Part shown: one piece after another, positions 39,399-42,024 of the stretch
Layout of the letters: each line of letters begins with the position of its first letter
Position numbering within the stretch: position 1 is the first letter of the stretch
DNA from: Streptomyces amritsarensis
GTDB lineage: Bacteria; Actinomycetota; Actinomycetes; Streptomycetales; Streptomycetaceae
Direction of reading: 5' to 3'
Length of the DNA stretch: 42,024 nt
Assembly (NCBI RefSeq): GCF_001953875.1
Contig: NZ_MQUR01000072.1
Location: 1 to 42,024, forward strand
The notes under the pieces: generated by a model
Told to the model about the DNA's origin: nothing
Database searches by the model: none
What the model saw: only the letters and a program-made list of their open reading frames with translations
Made by a program: the position numbers and the translations under genes

Positions 39399-41888
39399 TT
39401 GGGGACCGTGGCACCCGAGCCGACCACAGTCGATGCCCGGTCCCCCGTAGCGGAGCGCCCCTCCGCCGTCCGCAGGTCCCTCGGCCGGTCCGTCCGCCGC
39501 TCCACCCGCCTGCGCGGCCCCCTGCTGGCCTACGTCCTGACCGCGTCCGCCTTCGTCGCGGCCTGGTTCGCGCGCGGCACGTTCCCCTTCGGCGACACCG
39601 GGCGGGCCATCAACGACCAGGCCAACCAGTACGTGCCCTTCCACCGGGCACTGTGGGACCTGGTGCACGGGCAGGCCGCCGGCGACCTGTTCTTCACCTG
39701 GCGCGGCGGATTCGGACAGCAGTTCCTGTCCGACTACCACACCTACCTCGGCAATCCGTTCTCCTGGCTCGCGGTCCTCGTCCCGCGCGACCACGTGGAC
39801 CTCGCCGTGTTCGCGGTCACCCCGGTCACGATGGGCGCCGCCGCCGCCGTGATGACGGTGTACCTCGGCAAGCTGCACGCCGGACCGTGGTGGCAGCGGG
39901 GCGTGCTCGGGGCGGTGTACGGCCTGTGCGGCTGGGCCCTCAGCGACGCCTCCTACATCCCGATGTGGCTCTGGGGCCTGGTCGCCGTCCCGATGCTCGG
40001 CATCGCCGTCGAGTGGTGCCTGGAGGGCCGCCGCTGGCCGGGGGCCGCCCTGCTGGTGGCACTCGCCTGGTTCGGGAACTTCTACACCGCGATGATGGCC
40101 ACGATGGCCGCCTGCGTGCTGCTGGCGATCCGCCTGGCCACCCGGGACACCACGGGCCGGGAGCGGCTGCTGGCCCTGTGGCGGGCCGCGACGGCCGCCG
40201 GGACGGGCATCCTGCTCACGCTCCCGCTGCTGCTGCCGGCGTTCCTGTCGAGCGGCGCGGCGCAGCCCACCAAGGCCGCCGCCTTCGACCCCGTACGCGT
40301 CGAGGTCTTCTTCGCCGGCCTGCTGCCCGCGACGCACCTGTGGGGCGGCCGTCCCCGGCTGTACGTGGCCTCGCTCGGACTGATCCTGGCCGGCTCCTTC
40401 CTGCTCAACACCGCGATCGCGCGCCGCACCCGTCTGGTGTGGGCGGGCGCCGCCGCGCTGGTCCTCGCCTCCTTCCAGTTCCCGCCCACGCAGTACGTGT
40501 GGCACGGGCTGGCGGTGCCGAACGGCAACCCGTACCGCGAAACCTTCGTCTTCAGCGCGATGGTGGTGGTCCTGGCCTGGCTGGCGCTGGCGGGCCGGCC
40601 GCAGCCGCGGCACCTGGCGCTGAGCGCCGCCGTGCTGGTCGCGGCCGCCTTCGTCCTGCGCCGCACCGACGACTTCGGCGGCTGGACCTGGCCCGCGGTG
40701 CTCGTCGGCGGGGGCGTCTCGCTGCTGGCCCTGGTCCTGCTGCGGCTCGGGGAGAAGCGCCGCTTCCTGGTCCCGGTGGCCGCCGTGCTGATGATCGGCG
40801 TCGTCCTCGCGGAGTCCACGGCGGCCGCGGCGGGCGCCGACGCCCGGCGGGCCCGCGAGCGCTGGGCGAAGCCGATCCCCACCTCCAACCAGTCGATCGC
40901 CGCGCACTTCGACGCGGTCCGCGGGGTCGGCGGCTGGCCCGCGTACCGGACCGACTCGGGCGCGCCGCAGACCGCGTACAACGACGCCCTGGCCCTGCGC
41001 GCGGAAGGCCCGCAGTACTACAGCAGCTACCTCCCGGAGGCCACCTACCGGGCGCTGCAGCCCCTCGGGTACGGCTTCAAGAACGACGGCCGGACCTTCT
41101 TCGGCGCCGACAACCCGGTCCTCGACGCGATCTTCTCGATCGGCGCGCGGGTCCGCCCGGGGGCCGCCCCGGGCAGCTGGACCGCCGAGCGGTTCCCGGC
41201 GCCGCCGCTGGTCACCGTCCGCACCGGCCCCTACACCTCCCCGAACCCGGCGGACAGCGTCTACGCCCGCCAGGAGACCGTCCTCGGCTCCACCGTCTAC
41301 GAGGTCCCGCAGGTCACCCGCGGCGGCGGCCCCGAGGCCCAGACGTACGCGGCCCTGTGCCGGCCCGGCTCCGAGGCCTACTGGTACTCCCCCGCGCTGT
41401 ACGGCTCCGTGCACTCGGGCTCCACCGAGAAGCCGCTGGAGGACGAGGTGACCGGGGTGACCCCGCTCGGCCCGGTCCCGGCCTCCGGCCGGGTCGAGGT
41501 CACCGTGCGGACCCGTACGCAGGGCGCCGACGCGGGCCCCCACCCGCTGGGCTGCCTGGACCGCGCCGCCCTCACCGCGGCCGTCGACCGCCTGAAGGCC
41601 ACGGGCGCCACCACCGTGGACACCGCAGGCCACTCCCTCGCGGCCACCCTCCCCGCGGGCACCCGGGGCACGGCCGTCATCGCCACCACAGCGATCCCCG
41701 GCTGGAGCTGCTCGGCCCCGGTCAGGCCCTTCCACGGCCTCCTGGCCGTGGACCTCCCCCCGGGCACGACCGGCATCTCCTGCACCTTCACCCCGAAGGG
41801 CTTCCCGGCCGGCCTGGCCGGCGGCGCCCTGGCCCTCCTGGCCCTCGCCGCGGTCCCGACGGTGTCCCGCCTGCGCCGCCGGCGCTGA
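39399..41888 (+). CDS. YfhO-family membrane protein
   Basis: Large polytopic protein of about 829 residues. It matches the YfhO pattern: a first extracytoplasmic loop with FPFGDTGRAINDQANQYVPF followed by FTWRGGFGQQFLSDYHTYLG, about twelve membrane segments to around residue 480, a soluble extracytoplasmic domain of about 300 residues, and a final helix before LRRRR. YfhO proteins resemble GT-C glycosyltransferases and in Firmicutes relate to glycosylation of teichoic acids. I chose TTG at 39399, which has GGGAG seven bases upstream; GTG at 39408 and TTG at 39351 are alternatives. It runs divergently from rpsL, and TAAACT (39339-39344) is a possible -10 box. Confidence 0.8.
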   Translation: MGTVAPEPTTVDARSPVAERPSAVRRSLGRSVRRSTRLRGPLLAYVLTASAFVAAWFARGTFPFGDTGRAINDQANQYVPFHRALWDLVHGQAAGDLFFTWRGGFGQQFLSDYHTYLGNPFSWLAVLVPRDHVDLAVFAVTPVTMGAAAAVMTVYLGKLHAGPWWQRGVLGAVYGLCGWALSDASYIPMWLWGLVAVPMLGIAVEWCLEGRRWPGAALLVALAWFGNFYTAMMATMAACVLLAIRLATRDTTGRERLLALWRAATAAGTGILLTLPLLLPAFLSSGAAQPTKAAAFDPVRVEVFFAGLLPATHLWGGRPRLYVASLGLILAGSFLLNTAIARRTRLVWAGAAALVLASFQFPPTQYVWHGLAVPNGNPYRETFVFSAMVVVLAWLALAGRPQPRHLALSAAVLVAAAFVLRRTDDFGGWTWPAVLVGGGVSLLALVLLRLGEKRRFLVPVAAVLMIGVVLAESTAAAAGADARRARERWAKPIPTSNQSIAAHFDAVRGVGGWPAYRTDSGAPQTAYNDALALRAEGPQYYSSYLPEATYRALQPLGYGFKNDGRTFFGADNPVLDAIFSIGARVRPGAAPGSWTAERFPAPPLVTVRTGPYTSPNPADSVYARQETVLGSTVYEVPQVTRGGGPEAQTYAALCRPGSEAYWYSPALYGSVHSGSTEKPLEDEVTGVTPLGPVPASGRVEVTVRTRTQGADAGPHPLGCLDRAALTAAVDRLKATGATTVDTAGHSLAATLPAGTRGTAVIATTAIPGWSCSAPVRPFHGLLAVDLPPGTTGISCTFTPKGFPAGLAGGALALLALAAVPTVSRLRRRR

Positions 41889-41968
41889 CCCGTCGGTGTG
41901 CTCGCGGCGGCCGGAGACGGCCCCTGCCGGAGGCCACCCGACGGCCACCCCGTGGGAAAACGAGGAAG

Positions 41969-42000
41969 CCCCCCGCCACTCCTTTCGGAGCGGCGGGGGG
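41969..42000 (+). terminator. Terminator after the YfhO-family gene
   Basis: A nine-base GC stem (CCCCCCGCC/GGCGGGGGG), one mismatch and four more pairs enclose a four-base loop, followed by GTTCTT. The opposite side has a run rich in A on the plus strand (GGGAAAACGAGGAAG), so it could stop transcription in both directions. Confidence 0.75.
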
Positions 42001-42024
42001 GTTCTTACGAGCCTCAGCCGTTGT

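Noticed and set aside
39381..41948. Open frame of 855 codons antisense to the YfhO-family gene
   Set aside because: Its composition (Gly, Arg, Ala, Gln-rich) is that of a shadow frame; the plus-strand product has a coherent membrane pattern and homology.

Overview
The window is chromosomal DNA of a high-GC actinomycete, almost certainly a Streptomyces or a close relative. The evidence is very GC-rich third codon positions, many GTG starts, r-protein sequences of the streptomycete type (a 340-residue RpoA, a zinc-type S14, an S3 with a Gly/Arg/Ala-rich tail), promoters of the principal-sigma type (TTGACC, 16-18 bases, TANNNT), and long perfect GC hairpins used as terminators. This assignment comes from sequence features and recalled family knowledge, not from a database search.

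Layout. Bases 1-1300 carry the L13-S9 operon (rplM-rpsI) with its own promoter. Bases 1293-5131 hold truA, an ABC-F ATPase and a GT87-type membrane glycosyltransferase, all on the minus strand. From 21.7 kb down to 5.2 kb, minus strand, runs the merged S10-spc-alpha superoperon: rpsJ-rplC-rplD-rplW-rplB-rpsS-rplV-rpsC-rplP-rpmC-rpsQ, rplN-rplX-rplE-rpsN-rpsH-rplF-rplR-rpsE-rpmD-rplO, secY-adk-map, infA-rpmJ-rpsM-rpsK-rpoA-rplQ. rpsD (S4) is absent from the alpha section. Many junctions overlap by one base (TGATG or TAATG); the larger gaps hold hairpins or possible internal promoters.

Bases 21.8-34.5 kb separate the S10 and str operons and are devoted mainly to the cell envelope. They contain a membrane-anchored protein of unknown function, a secreted zinc amidase of the peptidoglycan-recognition family with three tandem C-terminal repeats, and a tightly overlapped seven-gene operon (rfbB, rfbD, a Wzx/MurJ-like flippase, a polyprenyl-phosphate-type GT2, a DUF2304-like protein, a second GT2, and a large AftA-like GT-C enzyme). 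A divergent rfbA-rfbC pair completes the dTDP-L-rhamnose pathway. Together these look like a unit that makes, flips and extends a rhamnose-containing surface glycan.

Bases 34.6-39.3 kb carry the str operon (rpsL-rpsG-fusA-tuf, minus strand), and a YfhO-family membrane protein runs divergently to the end of the window.

The most interesting non-coding signals are in the r-protein leaders. A 25-base element, identical at 24 positions, occurs once in the rpsJ leader and once in the rpsL leader. A perfect 9-3-9 inverted repeat fills the spacer of the rpsL promoter, and a 12-base palindrome overlaps the -35 box of the rplM promoter. The S10 leader is about 395 bases long and has an internal 21-base imperfect direct repeat. 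I see no CRISPR array, transposon, rRNA or tRNA, and no clearly foreign DNA.
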